DNA of 64,000 nt from JBBECE01 sp040881985 (GTDB taxonomy: Bacteria; Pseudomonadota; Alphaproteobacteria; Rhizobiales; Devosiaceae). Location of the stretch: the NCBI GenBank assembly GCA_040881985.1, contig JBBECE010000038.1, positions 1-64,000 on the forward strand, given 5' to 3'. Below, piece by piece: positions 1-8,658 of this stretch (positions within the stretch are counted from its first letter, which is position 1; every line of letters starts with the position of its first letter). A program made the position numbers and the translations under genes. The notes beneath the pieces are model-generated. The model saw only the letters and a list, made by a program, of their open reading frames with translations. It ran no database searches and was not told where the DNA came from.

Positions 1-806
1 CGGAACTCGAACTCCCAAAGGTAAGTCTGGAGCCACTTCTTCGAAACGTGGACGTAAGTCCCGCTGATGCCGCGCTTCACGTTCCCCCAGAAGGCTTCAA
101 TGGTGTTGGTATGAACCTCACCCGAGACGTATTCCCGCTTCGAGTGATTGACGACGCCGTGGGCGAAGCCGTGGCGGCGAAGATCGCTAAAGACGGGAGC
201 CTCGTCGGTGGCAATGCGGGTGCCCGGCTTCACAAAATGCCGGATGACCGGCATGACGCTGGCCGTGCCCTTGGACGGGATGACGCGGGTAATCACGTCG
301 CCCTTGCGCTCGATGATGCCAAGGACAATGGCCTTGTCATCCTCGCCAAGTTTGTCCTTGCCACCGATGAACGCCTTGTCGGCTTCGACGATCTTGCCGA
401 GCGGGCCGGTGCCGCCGAGCGGATGATCGCCGTCAACGTAGCCCATGTATTGCCGGATAAGGTTGCACATGCGCCAAGCCGTCTTGTAGGTCACGCCGAT
501 CTGACGCTGAACCTCTTTGGCGGCAACGCCGTTGCGGGAGGTCGTAAACAGGAACATGACGGTAAACCAGTCCCGCAAGGACGTGCGGGTATGATCGAAT
601 GGGGTGCCGGCGGTCGGATAGACCTGATGGCCGCAATGCTCGCACTCATAGGCGCGGCGCTTCTTGACCCGGTAATAGAGGGCATTCTTGCCGCATTTCG
701 GGCAGTCAAAACGCGCGCCGTAGCTGACGCGCATCATGTATTCGAGGCAGGTTTCCTCATCTGGAAACCGTGCCATCAGTTCGCGGATAGTGGGTGCCTT
801 TGCCAT
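1..806 (-). CDS. IS1595-family transposase, partial at left edge
   Basis: Reading the minus strand from ATG at 806 gives at least 268 codons with no stop, running off the window edge. The N-terminus has a zinc ribbon with CPKC (about residues 35-38) and CEHC (55-58), followed by a helix-turn-helix-like stretch and then the IS1595 DDE core: VEADKAFIGGKD, a DEAP segment, and NTIEAFWGNVKRGI carrying the last catalytic Glu. Family members are usually somewhat over 300 residues, so only the C-terminal end is missing. The function is cut-and-paste transposition. The element ends could not be assigned, because the partner end lies outside the window. The reading frame looks intact. Confidence 0.9.
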   Translation of the reverse strand, partial: MAKAPTIRELMARFPDEETCLEYMMRVSYGARFDCPKCGKNALYYRVKKRRAYECEHCGHQVYPTAGTPFDHTRTSLRDWFTVMFLFTTSRNGVAAKEVQRQIGVTYKTAWRMCNLIRQYMGYVDGDHPLGGTGPLGKIVEADKAFIGGKDKLGEDDKAIVLGIIERKGDVITRVIPSKGTASVMPVIRHFVKPGTRIATDEAPVFSDLRRHGFAHGVVNHSKREYVSGEVHTNTIEAFWGNVKRGISGTYVHVSKKWLQTYLWEFEF

Positions 807-1083
807 GACCAATACATAGGAAACCCGGCTACATGTTTCAAGGGGATATAGGCGGGGGTCGGGGTCGTATCTCAGTTTGAAAATGACTTCACTTAGAAGC
901 CTTCGCAACCGTCGAGCTGATCTTTGATGCCGGATCGAAATCTCTCCAACTCAACGCAGACTTCATACTGACCGTCGTCAAATCCTTCGTCATAGTTGGG
1001 CACTTTGTTGGGCGCTAAGCGGCGAGGTTGAGGTCTGTGTACCGGCGGGATAATCTCTCGGGGTGCCTAAACGGAGGCTGAAG

Positions 1084-1392
1084 ATGCGAGCCCTACTTCT
1101 TGCTCTGGTGCTGACCGGCACGGTACCTGCAACCGCTCAGGACGACGTGTGGATTGCAGGAGCTACAGCAGAACAGCAGCACCTAACAATTCTCGGCCTG
1201 ACCATGGGTATTCAAGTCATGCACCTAGCCGCCCTTTTCGCCGGCAAACAGCTTTTTTGTCAACCTGAGGGCGTAGCCATTACTGATGATGAAATAATGC
1301 GCTTGGTCGCGACAGAGCTAAGCGGCCCGCAAGATACTCCCAGCATCGCGCTAACGGCAGTCAAAAAACTAATTGAAACCTACCCCTGCTAG
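1084..1392 (+). CDS. Secreted Rap1a/Tai-family-like small protein
   Basis: The gene encodes 102 residues starting at ATG 1084, with a GGAGG ribosome site at 1073-1077. The N-terminus is a clear Sec signal peptide (MRALLLALVLTGTVPATAQ). The C-terminal half has CQPEGV followed by a spacer, a segment ending in SIALTAVKKL and a terminal YPC. That paired-cysteine layout fits the Rap1a/Tai immunity family (periplasmic proteins that inhibit amidase effectors in Serratia) and related orphan proteins. No toxin or type VI gene lies nearby, so an immunity role is only inference. It sits between two insertion-sequence remnants, which suggests an acquired segment. Confidence 0.65.
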   Translation: MRALLLALVLTGTVPATAQDDVWIAGATAEQQHLTILGLTMGIQVMHLAALFAGKQLFCQPEGVAITDDEIMRLVATELSGPQDTPSIALTAVKKLIETYPC

Positions 1393-1515
1393 CGCATAGC
1401 TGCGGCGAGCACTTCGTCCTCGCTTTCTTGTCCGCGCTCGTAAGCTCGGTCCGGGTTCTCGCCGCACCCAACAAGGGACATCTGCAACAACCCAGCCAGC
1501 GGCAACCGCATTGAA

Positions 1516-1731
1516 CTATTCCCTTGGCAACTTCTTGTAAGGCCCGCGCTTGCCAACCTTCGGCGCACGGGCGTCAATCAGGCCGACAATCCAGTCCATA
1601 TCGTCTGTGACCGTGGTGAGGCCCATTTGCATCGCGGGGGTGATGCCGTGAGCCTTGTGAAGCCTGCAAAAATTGTAGTGCAGGAAGTAGAGGCTCAGGG
1701 CGCGAATGTGATTGTCGATCCGATCGCCGGG
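1516..1731 (-). pseudogene. IS1-family transposase, C-terminal remnant
   Basis: The minus frame ending at the TAG at 1516-1518 encodes about 70 residues including LYFLHYNFCRLHKAHGITPAM, which is the conserved C-terminus of IS1-type transposases (HYNFxRxHxxxxxTPAMxAG). The frame closes at a stop at 1744-1746 just upstream, and homology fades near 1711-1731, so most of the gene is gone. It abuts the 3' end of the M35 peptidase gene. It is best read as a decayed insertion, with no function expected. Confidence 0.7.
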
Positions 1732-1754
1732 CGAAGCCGCCTCCTACGCCCCCG

Positions 1755-2369
1755 TCACTTCCTCGCCCTGACCAGCCCCGCCGCGCTGTCCTCGACGAAA
1801 TACTCATAGGCATCGGCATTGGTGATCGCCGCGCGCGGATGGAACTCGGCGAATGCGGCGCATTCCTGGCGCCCGTAGCACCCGTCCTCGGTGTCGGCCA
1901 TGGTCGTAAAATGCGACATCTCGTGGATCAGCGTGCCGTCGCGGGTGCCGTATTCCTCGGCCTCGACCTCGACCAGTCCGGCCAGCCCCGGAAGTTTGTA
2001 GAAGCCGGGGCAGACATAGATCACATAGGGGTCGCCGGGATCGACATTGGCATATTGCTCGGAGGTGCAGTCCTGCTCGCCGTTGCTGGCGCAGTAGAAG
2101 TGGATCGTCGCCAGCCGCATCTTGCTGCTTATGGCCGAGAGGTTGTCGCGCACCAGCGCGCCCCGCTTGGCGCTCCACGGGCCGAACCATTTCTCGAAGC
2201 TGGGATTGTCCGGCTCGACGGCGATTTCGGCGAGACCGAGCGCCGCCCCGGCTCCCTTCACCGCCCCGGCAAGCGCCGCCTGCTGTTCGGTGTTGCAATG
2301 CTCGAACCCGGCCATGGCCGGCCCGGCGCAAAACAATCCCAACAGCAGTCCCGGCACAATCGCGCGCAT
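1755..2369 (-). CDS. Secreted M35-type (aspzincin) metallopeptidase
   Basis: This 204-residue protein begins with a signal peptide (about residues 1-20, cleavage after AMA). It has the zinc-binding HEMSH motif at about 149-153, followed by several cysteines and NADAYEYF at about 174-181, where the Asp is the third zinc ligand typical of aspzincins. This matches the peptidyl-Lys metalloendopeptidase/deuterolysin group (M35). Six or more cysteines suggest disulfides in an extracytoplasmic protein. The gene lies only 7 bp downstream of an aldehyde dehydrogenase on the same strand, an unexpected partner, and it borders an IS1 remnant. Substrate is unknown. Confidence 0.8.
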   Translation of the reverse strand: MRAIVPGLLLGLFCAGPAMAGFEHCNTEQQAALAGAVKGAGAALGLAEIAVEPDNPSFEKWFGPWSAKRGALVRDNLSAISSKMRLATIHFYCASNGEQDCTSEQYANVDPGDPYVIYVCPGFYKLPGLAGLVEVEAEEYGTRDGTLIHEMSHFTTMADTEDGCYGRQECAAFAEFHPRAAITNADAYEYFVEDSAAGLVRARK

Positions 2370-2376
2370 CGGCGAG

Positions 2377-3810
2377 CTACCCCTTCACATACGCCGTCTT
2401 CACCGTGGTGAAGAACTCCGCCGCATACTTTCCCTGCTCGCGCGGGCCAAAACTCGACCCCTTCGACCCGCCGAAGGCGACGTGAAAGTCGACCCCCGCC
2501 GTCGGCAGGTTGACCATCACCATTCCGGCCTCGGCGTTGCGTTTGAAGTCCGTCGCATATTTCAGCGAGGTCGTGCAGATGCCCGAGGCGAGCCCGAACG
2601 GGGTGGCGTTCGCCACCGCCAGCGCCTCGTCATAGTCCTTGACCCTGATGACCGAGGCGACCGGCCCGAAGATTTCCTCGCGCGAAATCCGCATCTGGTT
2701 CGTCGCTTCGGTGAACAGCGCCGGGGTCAGGTAATAGCCCTTCGTCGCCCGCTCGACCCGCTCGCCGCCGATCGCCAGCGTCGCGCCTTCCTTCTTGCCG
2801 ATGGCGATATACTCCTCGTCTTGCTTGAGCTGGCCCGGATCGACGACCGGCCCGATATTTGTGCCTTCCTTGAGAGCGTCGTCGGTTTTCAGCCCCCGCA
2901 TCTTTTCGGTCAGCGCCGCGACAAAACGGTCATGGATGCCCTCGGTGACGATCAGCCGCGAGGACGCGGTGCAGCGCTGGCCGGTCGAATAGAACGCCCC
3001 GTTGATCGCGCAATCGACCGCCACCGCGAGGTCGGCGTCGTCGAGCACCACGAAGGGGTTCTTGCCGCCCATTTCGAGCTGAAATTTCCTGAGATGCTTC
3101 ACCGACGCCTCGGCGACCTTTTGGCCGGTCGTCTGCGAGCCGGTAAAAGTGATCGCATCGACTTCGGAGCTGTCGAGCAGTACTTGCCCGACGACCGAAC
3201 CCTTGCCCATCACCAGATTGACGACGCCTTTCGGCAGCCCGGCACGATGGAGGATATCCACCAGCGCCCAGGTGCAGCCCGGCACCAGATCCGCCGGTTT
3301 GATGACGACCGAATTGCCGTAGCAGATCGCCGGCGCCATTTTCCAGGCGGGAATCGCGATCGGAAAATTCCACGGCGTGATGATGCCGACGACCCCGATG
3401 GGCTCGCGGGTCATCTCGACGCCGACCCCCGGCCGGACGCTCGGCACGCTCTCCCCCGTCAGCCGCAGCGCCTCGCCGGCGAAGAAATCGAAAATCTGCG
3501 CCGCGCGTGTCGCCTCCCCGATCCCTTCGGGCAGCGTCTTGCCCTCCTCGCGACTCAACAGGCGCCCGATCTCGTCCTTGCGCTTGAAAATCTCGTCCGC
3601 CGCCGCGCGCAAGATTTGGTGGCGCTGGTAGATGCCCGAGCGCCCCCAGCCCGGCGCCGCAGCCTTGGCCGCCGCCACCGCGCGCAGAGCGTCCTCTTTC
3701 GTCGCCCGCGCGTAGAGTCCGACGACTTCGTCGGTATTCGACGGGTTGATATTCTCGACCGCCTCGCCACCGACCCATTCCCCGCCGATCAGGTTCTTGT
3801 GCAACTCCAT
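2377..3810 (-). CDS. Aldehyde dehydrogenase, 2-oxoglutarate-semialdehyde type
   Basis: This is a 477-residue NAD(P)-dependent aldehyde dehydrogenase with PWNFPIAIPAWK, the active-site Glu in LEMGGKNP and the nucleophile Cys in GQRCTASS. The start is ATG 3810 behind a GGGAAG ribosome site. Sequence style and context (next to an FAH-fold sugar-acid enzyme) point to 2,5-dioxopentanoate dehydrogenase, the last step of the Weimberg-type pentose route to 2-oxoglutarate. The gene is in a minus-strand run with four sugar-acid enzymes, 12 bp from the upstream one. Family assignment is firm; the exact substrate is inferred. Confidence 0.88.
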   Translation of the reverse strand: MELHKNLIGGEWVGGEAVENINPSNTDEVVGLYARATKEDALRAVAAAKAAAPGWGRSGIYQRHQILRAAADEIFKRKDEIGRLLSREEGKTLPEGIGEATRAAQIFDFFAGEALRLTGESVPSVRPGVGVEMTREPIGVVGIITPWNFPIAIPAWKMAPAICYGNSVVIKPADLVPGCTWALVDILHRAGLPKGVVNLVMGKGSVVGQVLLDSSEVDAITFTGSQTTGQKVAEASVKHLRKFQLEMGGKNPFVVLDDADLAVAVDCAINGAFYSTGQRCTASSRLIVTEGIHDRFVAALTEKMRGLKTDDALKEGTNIGPVVDPGQLKQDEEYIAIGKKEGATLAIGGERVERATKGYYLTPALFTEATNQMRISREEIFGPVASVIRVKDYDEALAVANATPFGLASGICTTSLKYATDFKRNAEAGMVMVNLPTAGVDFHVAFGGSKGSSFGPREQGKYAAEFFTTVKTAYVKG

Positions 3811-3822
3811 CGAACTTCCCTT

Positions 3823-4977
3823 TCAGATCAGCTGCGCCGCCGACAGATCAGCCATCAATTGCCGAACTCCATAAGTCCAAGGCGCGCATTCTGTCGCCGG
3901 CCGCACCCGGTTCTGCAAGACGCCCAATTCCGGGCAGGCGATCCTGACCACGTCGCCCAAATGATGGGTAAAGCCCTCGCCCGCTTTGTCGCGGTCCTCG
4001 ACCGGCGCGAACATCGTCCCCAGATAGAGCGCGAACCCGTCCGGATATTGGTGATGCGCCCCGCTCGTCGCCGCCACCAGCGCCTCGGGCGGCCGCGAAA
4101 TCTGCCGCATCGACGAGCGCCCGGTCATAGCGAAGCCGTCCTCGCCTTCGACCGTCATCGTCAATTCGGCCCGCTTGACGGTCTCCAGCGTGAACTCGCC
4201 GTCGAACAGCCGGATGAACGGCCCGATCGCCCCCGAGGCGTTGTTGTCCTTGGCCTTGCCGAGCAGCAGCGCCGAGCGCCCTTCGATGTCCCTCAGGTTC
4301 ACATCGTTGCCGAGGCTCGCCCCGACAATTCGCAGGTCCGAGGCGACGATCAGCACCACTTCCGGCTCGGGGTTATTCCACTTGGAAGACGCCAGCACCC
4401 CGACTTCGGCGCCATAGCCGACTGCCGACAAGGGCTGGCCCTTGGTGAAGACTTCCGGGTCGGGTCCGATGCCGACCTCGAGATATTGCGACCAGATGCC
4501 GCGCCCAATCAGCGCTTCTTTGACGGCCATCGCCGCGTCGGACCCCGGCTCGAGCGCCGACAGATCGTCCCCGATCAGCCCGGTCAATTCGCCCCGCAGC
4601 GCCTTGGCTTTCCCCGGATCGCCGCGCGCCTGTTCCTCGATCACCCGTTCGAGCAGCGAGACCACGAACGTCACCCCGCACGCCTTGATCGCCTGCAGAT
4701 CGACGGGAGCAAGCAGATAAGGCTTCCCCGGCTGCCGCGTTTGTTGCCGGCTATTGGCGGCGATCTCGTCGAGCGGGCCGATCGGCCGGTCGCGCGCCGT
4801 CTCGACATGCGACACTGCGTCGGCGAGCTCGCACACATCTCGTACCGTCGGCGCCCGCTTGCCGGTGATGTCGAACACCTCCCCGTCATGGACGGTGACG
4901 ACGAGCGGATGGGCGACGTCGGGATGCCTCACCCGCCCCAACAACACGCCTCCCTGCGGCACGATCGGCTCAGCCAC
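3823..4977 (-). CDS. FAH-family AraD1/GguC-like sugar-acid dehydratase
   Basis: This is a 384-residue protein of the fumarylacetoacetate hydrolase fold, longer than ordinary FAH enzymes and resembling the AraD1/GguC group, which has been linked to 2-keto-3-deoxy-arabinonate dehydration. SSKWNNPEPEV supplies FAH-type acidic ligands and NDVNLRDIEG follows. It starts with GTG at 4977, overlapping the stop of the upstream amidohydrolase by 8 bp, so the two are probably translationally coupled. With the adjacent aldehyde dehydrogenase it would convert a 2-keto-3-deoxypentonate to 2-oxoglutarate. The reaction is inferred from family and neighbour. Confidence 0.75.
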   Translation of the reverse strand: MAEPIVPQGGVLLGRVRHPDVAHPLVVTVHDGEVFDITGKRAPTVRDVCELADAVSHVETARDRPIGPLDEIAANSRQQTRQPGKPYLLAPVDLQAIKACGVTFVVSLLERVIEEQARGDPGKAKALRGELTGLIGDDLSALEPGSDAAMAVKEALIGRGIWSQYLEVGIGPDPEVFTKGQPLSAVGYGAEVGVLASSKWNNPEPEVVLIVASDLRIVGASLGNDVNLRDIEGRSALLLGKAKDNNASGAIGPFIRLFDGEFTLETVKRAELTMTVEGEDGFAMTGRSSMRQISRPPEALVAATSGAHHQYPDGFALYLGTMFAPVEDRDKAGEGFTHHLGDVVRIACPELGVLQNRVRPATECAPWTYGVRQLMADLSAAQLI

Positions 4978-5857
4978 GCTCGATCCCCTTGGCTTTCAAC
5001 TTTTCGGCGAGCTTGTAGATCCTGACCGCATTGACCCATTCGATGGCGGCGCGCTCGGTCGCGCCCAGCGCACCGAGAATTTTGGCGGTGATCTGCGTCC
5101 AGGATTGCAAATCCGCCCGCGAATTGACCACCGGCCAGTCCGACCCCCAGACGATGCGACCGGCGCCGAAGACCTCGATCAGCTCCTCGAGATAGGGCCT
5201 GACCTCCGTCTCGCCCGCTTTCCCCGGCGCGCAATTGGCGAGAATACCCGACATTTTCGCCGCCACATTCGGCAACCCCGCCACGGCCTTGATCCCGGCC
5301 CGCCACTCTTCGATCTCCCCGGCCGCCACGTCAGGATTGCCGCAATGGTCGAGCACGAAAAAAGTCCCCGGGCACGCCGCAATCAATTCCACGGCGAGCG
5401 GCAGCTGCCGCGCCAGCATGCAGATGTCGAAGACTTTTCCCGCCTCGCCGACCTTGCGGACATTGTCGCGGAAAACTCCGTGCCGCGACAGGTCCTCCGG
5501 CACCCCCACATGCAGGATACGCCGATACCCGACGATGCCGAGCTCGTCGGCCCGCGATAGCCAGGCATCGAACCCCGCTTCGTGCTCGGGCCGGCAGGCG
5601 GCGATCTGGCCGACGACGGGCACTGCCCGGTCGGCGATCAGTTCGGCGATCTTTTCGCTCTCCGCCTCGATCCGCTCGCCCCGGACATCGACCTCCATGA
5701 AGACCGAGGCCGCGATTGCCTCGCGCCCCTCCACAATCTCGAAATCGGGGAAGGTGAACCCCTTGTCCTGATAGGTCGAAACCCCCGCCATCCAGGCGGG
5801 CCTCGCCCGGTCCGGATAAACCAGGTGCAAATGGCAATCGATCAGGCCGGACGGCAT
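4970..5857 (-). CDS. Amidohydrolase, sugar lactonase-like (COG3618)
   Basis: The product is 295 residues if started at ATG 5857, which follows a GAGGGG ribosome site; a longer frame upstream has no comparable signal. It begins IDCHLHLV (metal-binding HxH), has LDHCGNP mid-protein and ends with WGSDWPV, the pattern of the TIM-barrel amidohydrolases that include L-fuconolactonase and L-rhamnono-lactonase. The expected role is opening the lactone made by the aldose dehydrogenase at 7563-8570. It lies 10 bp after the FAH gene at 5868 and overlaps the next gene, consistent with an operon. Confidence 0.8.
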   Translation of the reverse strand: MPSGLIDCHLHLVYPDRARPAWMAGVSTYQDKGFTFPDFEIVEGREAIAASVFMEVDVRGERIEAESEKIAELIADRAVPVVGQIAACRPEHEAGFDAWLSRADELGIVGYRRILHVGVPEDLSRHGVFRDNVRKVGEAGKVFDICMLARQLPLAVELIAACPGTFFVLDHCGNPDVAAGEIEEWRAGIKAVAGLPNVAAKMSGILANCAPGKAGETEVRPYLEELIEVFGAGRIVWGSDWPVVNSRADLQSWTQITAKILGALGATERAAIEWVNAVRIYKLAEKLKAKGIERG

Positions 5858-5867
5858 GGCCCCTCGC

Positions 5868-6707
5868 TCAGGCGTTGACGCAGGTCTGCTGCTGCTCGCC
5901 GAGCCCCTCAACCGAGAGGTGCATGACGTCGCCCGCTTTAAGGAAGACGGGCGGCTTCATGCCGTTGCCCACCCCCGGCGGGGTGCCGGTCGAGATAATG
6001 TCGCCCGGCATCAGGGTGACGAACTGGCTGATATAGGAGATGAGGAACGGCACCTTGTAGACCATGGTCGCGGTCGAGCCGTTCTGCCGGCGCACCCCGT
6101 TGACCTCGAGCCAGAGTTTCAGATTGGAGGGGTCCCTGACCTCGTCCCTGGTCACCAGCCACGGGCCGATGGGTCCGAACGTGTCGTGGCCTTTGCCCTT
6201 GGTCCAATCCCCGTGCCTTTCATACTGAAAGCTGCGCTCGGAAATATCGTTGACGACGCAATAGCCGGCCACATGGTCGAGCGCCTTGTCTTCGCTCACA
6301 TATTTGGCCTTGGTGCCAATGACCACTCCGAGCTCGACCTCCCAGTCGGTCTTCTGGCTGCCGCGCGGAATTTCAACATCGTCGTTCGGTCCAATGATCG
6401 AGGTCACCGCCTTGGAGAAGATCAGCGGCTCGGGCGGCACCACATGGCCGGCCTCTGCGGCATGATCGGCATAATTGAGCCCGACACAGATGATCTTGCC
6501 GACCGCGCCCACGCACGGCCCGATCCGCTGCGGCCCGGCGACCGGCAGGCTTTTCGGATCGAGCGCGGCGAGTCGCGCCAGCCCCTTCGGGCTCAAGACG
6601 TTGCCGGCAATGTCCGGCACATGCAGCGACAGGTCGCGAATCTGCCCCTCTTTATCCAGCAGTCCGGGTTTTTCGGCGCCCGGCGCGCCGTATCGCACCA
6701 GTTTCAA
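5868..6707 (-). CDS. FAH-family hydrolase, 2,4-diketo-3-deoxy sugar acid type
   Basis: This 279-residue protein has the FAH catalytic core: ICVGLNYADHAAE, the acidic metal ligands in DWEVELGVVIG and YCVVNDISER, and TGTPPGVG near the end. Relatives include ureidoglycolate lyase-annotated proteins and the hydrolases that split 2,4-diketo-3-deoxy-L-fuconate or -rhamnonate. The start is TTG at 6707 preceded by a long purine-rich ribosome site (about 6712-6724). It directly follows the SDR gene, matching the order dehydrogenase then C-C hydrolase, which would yield pyruvate plus lactate or glycolate. Substrate is inferred. Confidence 0.78.
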   Translation of the reverse strand: MKLVRYGAPGAEKPGLLDKEGQIRDLSLHVPDIAGNVLSPKGLARLAALDPKSLPVAGPQRIGPCVGAVGKIICVGLNYADHAAEAGHVVPPEPLIFSKAVTSIIGPNDDVEIPRGSQKTDWEVELGVVIGTKAKYVSEDKALDHVAGYCVVNDISERSFQYERHGDWTKGKGHDTFGPIGPWLVTRDEVRDPSNLKLWLEVNGVRRQNGSTATMVYKVPFLISYISQFVTLMPGDIISTGTPPGVGNGMKPPVFLKAGDVMHLSVEGLGEQQQTCVNA

Positions 6708-6732
6708 TTTCTCCCCCTCCCCCGAATAATCC

Positions 6733-7518
6733 TCAGGCGTTGCTCCAGCCGCCGTCGATCACGTGCACCTGGCCGGTAGTAAAAGCCGCCTCCTCGCTCG
6801 CCAGATACAGCGCCAGCGCCGCGACTTCCGAGGACCGGCCCAGCCGCCCGACCGGCTGGCGAGCCACGAACCCCGCCATCGCCTGGTCGAAATCCCCCTG
6901 CGCCCGCATCCGGTCGCGCAGCGAGGGCGTATCGATCGTGCCCGCCGCGATGGCGTTGCACCTGATCCCCTTGCCCACGAAATCCGCCGCCACCGATTTC
7001 GTCAAGCCAATGACCGCCGCCTTCGACGCCCCATAGGCGAACCGGTTCGGCACCGCGATGACCGAAGAGGCGACCGAAGCCATGTTGACGATCGTGCCGC
7101 CGCCCTTCTCGACCATTCCCGGCAGAAACGTCCTTATGGTCCGGTACATGGAATCGACGTTGAGAGTAAAAGCGCGCCGCCAATCCTCTTCGGCGCAGTC
7201 GAGGATCGTCCCGTGATGCACCCAGCCGACGCCGTTGAACAACACATCGATCGGCCCGGTATGGTCGGCGAGCGACTCGATATGGTCGAGCCTCGCCGCG
7301 TCGAGCCCGACCGCTTCGGCACCCTTCAGGTCGGCCATCCCGGCCTTGTTGATGTCGCAGGCATAAACCCTTGCTCCGGCTGCAACAAAGGCCTCCGCCA
7401 CCGCCCGGCCGATGCCTTGCGCCGCCGCCGTCACCACGGCTTTTTTCCCCGTCAGATCGAACAACCTTCCCACCCCGCCGCCTTGGCTGCTATCAATCGC
7501 CGGAACGTTTTCAGCCAT
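6733..7518 (-). CDS. SDR oxidoreductase, 2-keto-3-deoxy-L-fuconate dehydrogenase-like
   Basis: This is a short-chain dehydrogenase of up to 261 residues. The nucleotide-binding motif is TAAAQGIGRAVA, NVDSMYRTIR follows, and the catalytic Ser and Tyr-x3-Lys appear as ASVASS and YGASKAA. The ATG at 7518 is used here, but a GTG about 15 codons downstream would also give a normal SDR N-terminus (VGRLFDLTGKK). It is divergent from the aldo/keto reductase gene and 25 bp upstream of the FAH hydrolase. In the L-fucose pathway this enzyme oxidises C4 of 2-keto-3-deoxy-L-fuconate; that assignment rests on context. Confidence 0.82.
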   Translation of the reverse strand: MAENVPAIDSSQGGGVGRLFDLTGKKAVVTAAAQGIGRAVAEAFVAAGARVYACDINKAGMADLKGAEAVGLDAARLDHIESLADHTGPIDVLFNGVGWVHHGTILDCAEEDWRRAFTLNVDSMYRTIRTFLPGMVEKGGGTIVNMASVASSVIAVPNRFAYGASKAAVIGLTKSVAADFVGKGIRCNAIAAGTIDTPSLRDRMRAQGDFDQAMAGFVARQPVGRLGRSSEVAALALYLASEEAAFTTGQVHVIDGGWSNA

Positions 7519-7562
7519 ACAATGCCCGCCGATGCAAGCGCGGGCGATCGAGGGAGGTTGAA

Positions 7563-8570
7563 TTGCAGGAACCGCGGCAGGGCGCGCTCGACAAGCGGCG
7601 CATCGGCACCACCAGGCTCAAAGTCACGACGCTTGGACTAGGGTCGGGATCTCTGGCCGGCAATTCGTGGCCCGTGGCGGAGGCCGACGCCCGCGGCGTC
7701 TTCCCGCGCGCGCTTGATCGCGGCGTCAACCTTGTCGATACCTCGCCCTATTACGGCTTCGGCAAGGCGGAACATTTCGTCGGCGATGCGCTGCGCGGAC
7801 GCGAGGGGATCGTGCTCTCGACCAAGGTCGGAAGACTGCTCGTGCCGGTCAATGGCAAGCGCGAGCGCAAGCACGGCTGGCAGGACCCGCTGCCTTTCGA
7901 TGCGGTCTACGACTATTCCTATGATGGGGTCATGCGCAGCTATGAAGACTCGCTGCAGCGGCTCGGCCTCGACCGCATCGACATTCTGCTTGTCCACGAC
8001 ATCGGCGATGAGGGTCACGGCACGACCGGCAAGCGCTATTGGCGGCAGTTGAAGTCGGGCGGCTACAAGGCGCTGCAGAAGCTAAGGAAATCCGGCGCGA
8101 TCTCGGCCATTGGCCTGGGGACAAACGAGTGGCAGGTTCCCATGCAGGCATTCGAGCTCGGCGACTGGGACGTTGTCTTGCTCGCGGGCCGCTATACGCT
8201 GCTCGAACAGACGGCGCTCTCGCCCTTTCTTGAGACCTGCGTCAAACGCAAGGTCTCGGTGATCTGCGGCGGGCCGTTCAATTCCGGCATTCTCGTCGGC
8301 GGCACCACCTGGAACTATGCCAAAGCGCCAAAGCGGGTCGTCGACAAAGTGAGGGCGATCGAAGCAATTTGCACCGAATTCGGCGTCCCGCTCCCCGCCG
8401 CGGCGCTGCAATTCCCGATCCGCCACCAAGCGATCGCGACGGTCCTGCCCGGCCCCCGCACGCCGGCCGAGTTCGACCAGATCTGGGCCTGGTGGAATAC
8501 GCCCATTCCGGACAGGCTCTGGTCGGCGCTGCGGGAGAGGGGACTTTTGGACCCGAAGGCGCCGATCTAG
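7563..8570 (+). CDS. Aldo/keto reductase, L-fucose/D-threo-aldose 1-dehydrogenase-like
   Basis: The product is 335 residues from TTG 7563, chosen because AGGGAGG at 7551-7557 sits just upstream and because family similarity starts at LDKRRIGTTRLKV. The AKR tetrad is visible: the Asp in NLVDTSPYYG, the Tyr in the same segment, the Lys in STKVGR and the His in LLVHDIG. It resembles D-threo-aldose 1-dehydrogenase and pyridoxal 4-dehydrogenase. The expected step is oxidation of L-fucose (or the configurationally similar D-arabinose) to the lactone opened by the amidohydrolase. It is transcribed away from the remaining pathway genes. Confidence 0.85.
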   Translation: MQEPRQGALDKRRIGTTRLKVTTLGLGSGSLAGNSWPVAEADARGVFPRALDRGVNLVDTSPYYGFGKAEHFVGDALRGREGIVLSTKVGRLLVPVNGKRERKHGWQDPLPFDAVYDYSYDGVMRSYEDSLQRLGLDRIDILLVHDIGDEGHGTTGKRYWRQLKSGGYKALQKLRKSGAISAIGLGTNEWQVPMQAFELGDWDVVLLAGRYTLLEQTALSPFLETCVKRKVSVICGGPFNSGILVGGTTWNYAKAPKRVVDKVRAIEAICTEFGVPLPAAALQFPIRHQAIATVLPGPRTPAEFDQIWAWWNTPIPDRLWSALRERGLLDPKAPI

Positions 8571-8658
8571 GGCGGCACCATACCGATGCTGTTGGGTGCG
8601 ATCATAGGGGACAGAAATCGCATATGAATGGGTCGTCTTCGCCCATGTCTTATCCGTC

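Noticed and set aside
48..851. A 267-codon plus-strand frame at the left edge
   Set aside because: The minus strand in the same place encodes a clear IS1595 transposase with zinc ribbon and DDE motifs.
2122..5025. A 967-codon open frame on the plus strand
   Set aside because: It is antisense to the aldehyde dehydrogenase and FAH genes, whose motifs are unambiguous. Its product is Arg/Pro/His-rich with no domain, as expected from the opposite strand of GC-rich genes.
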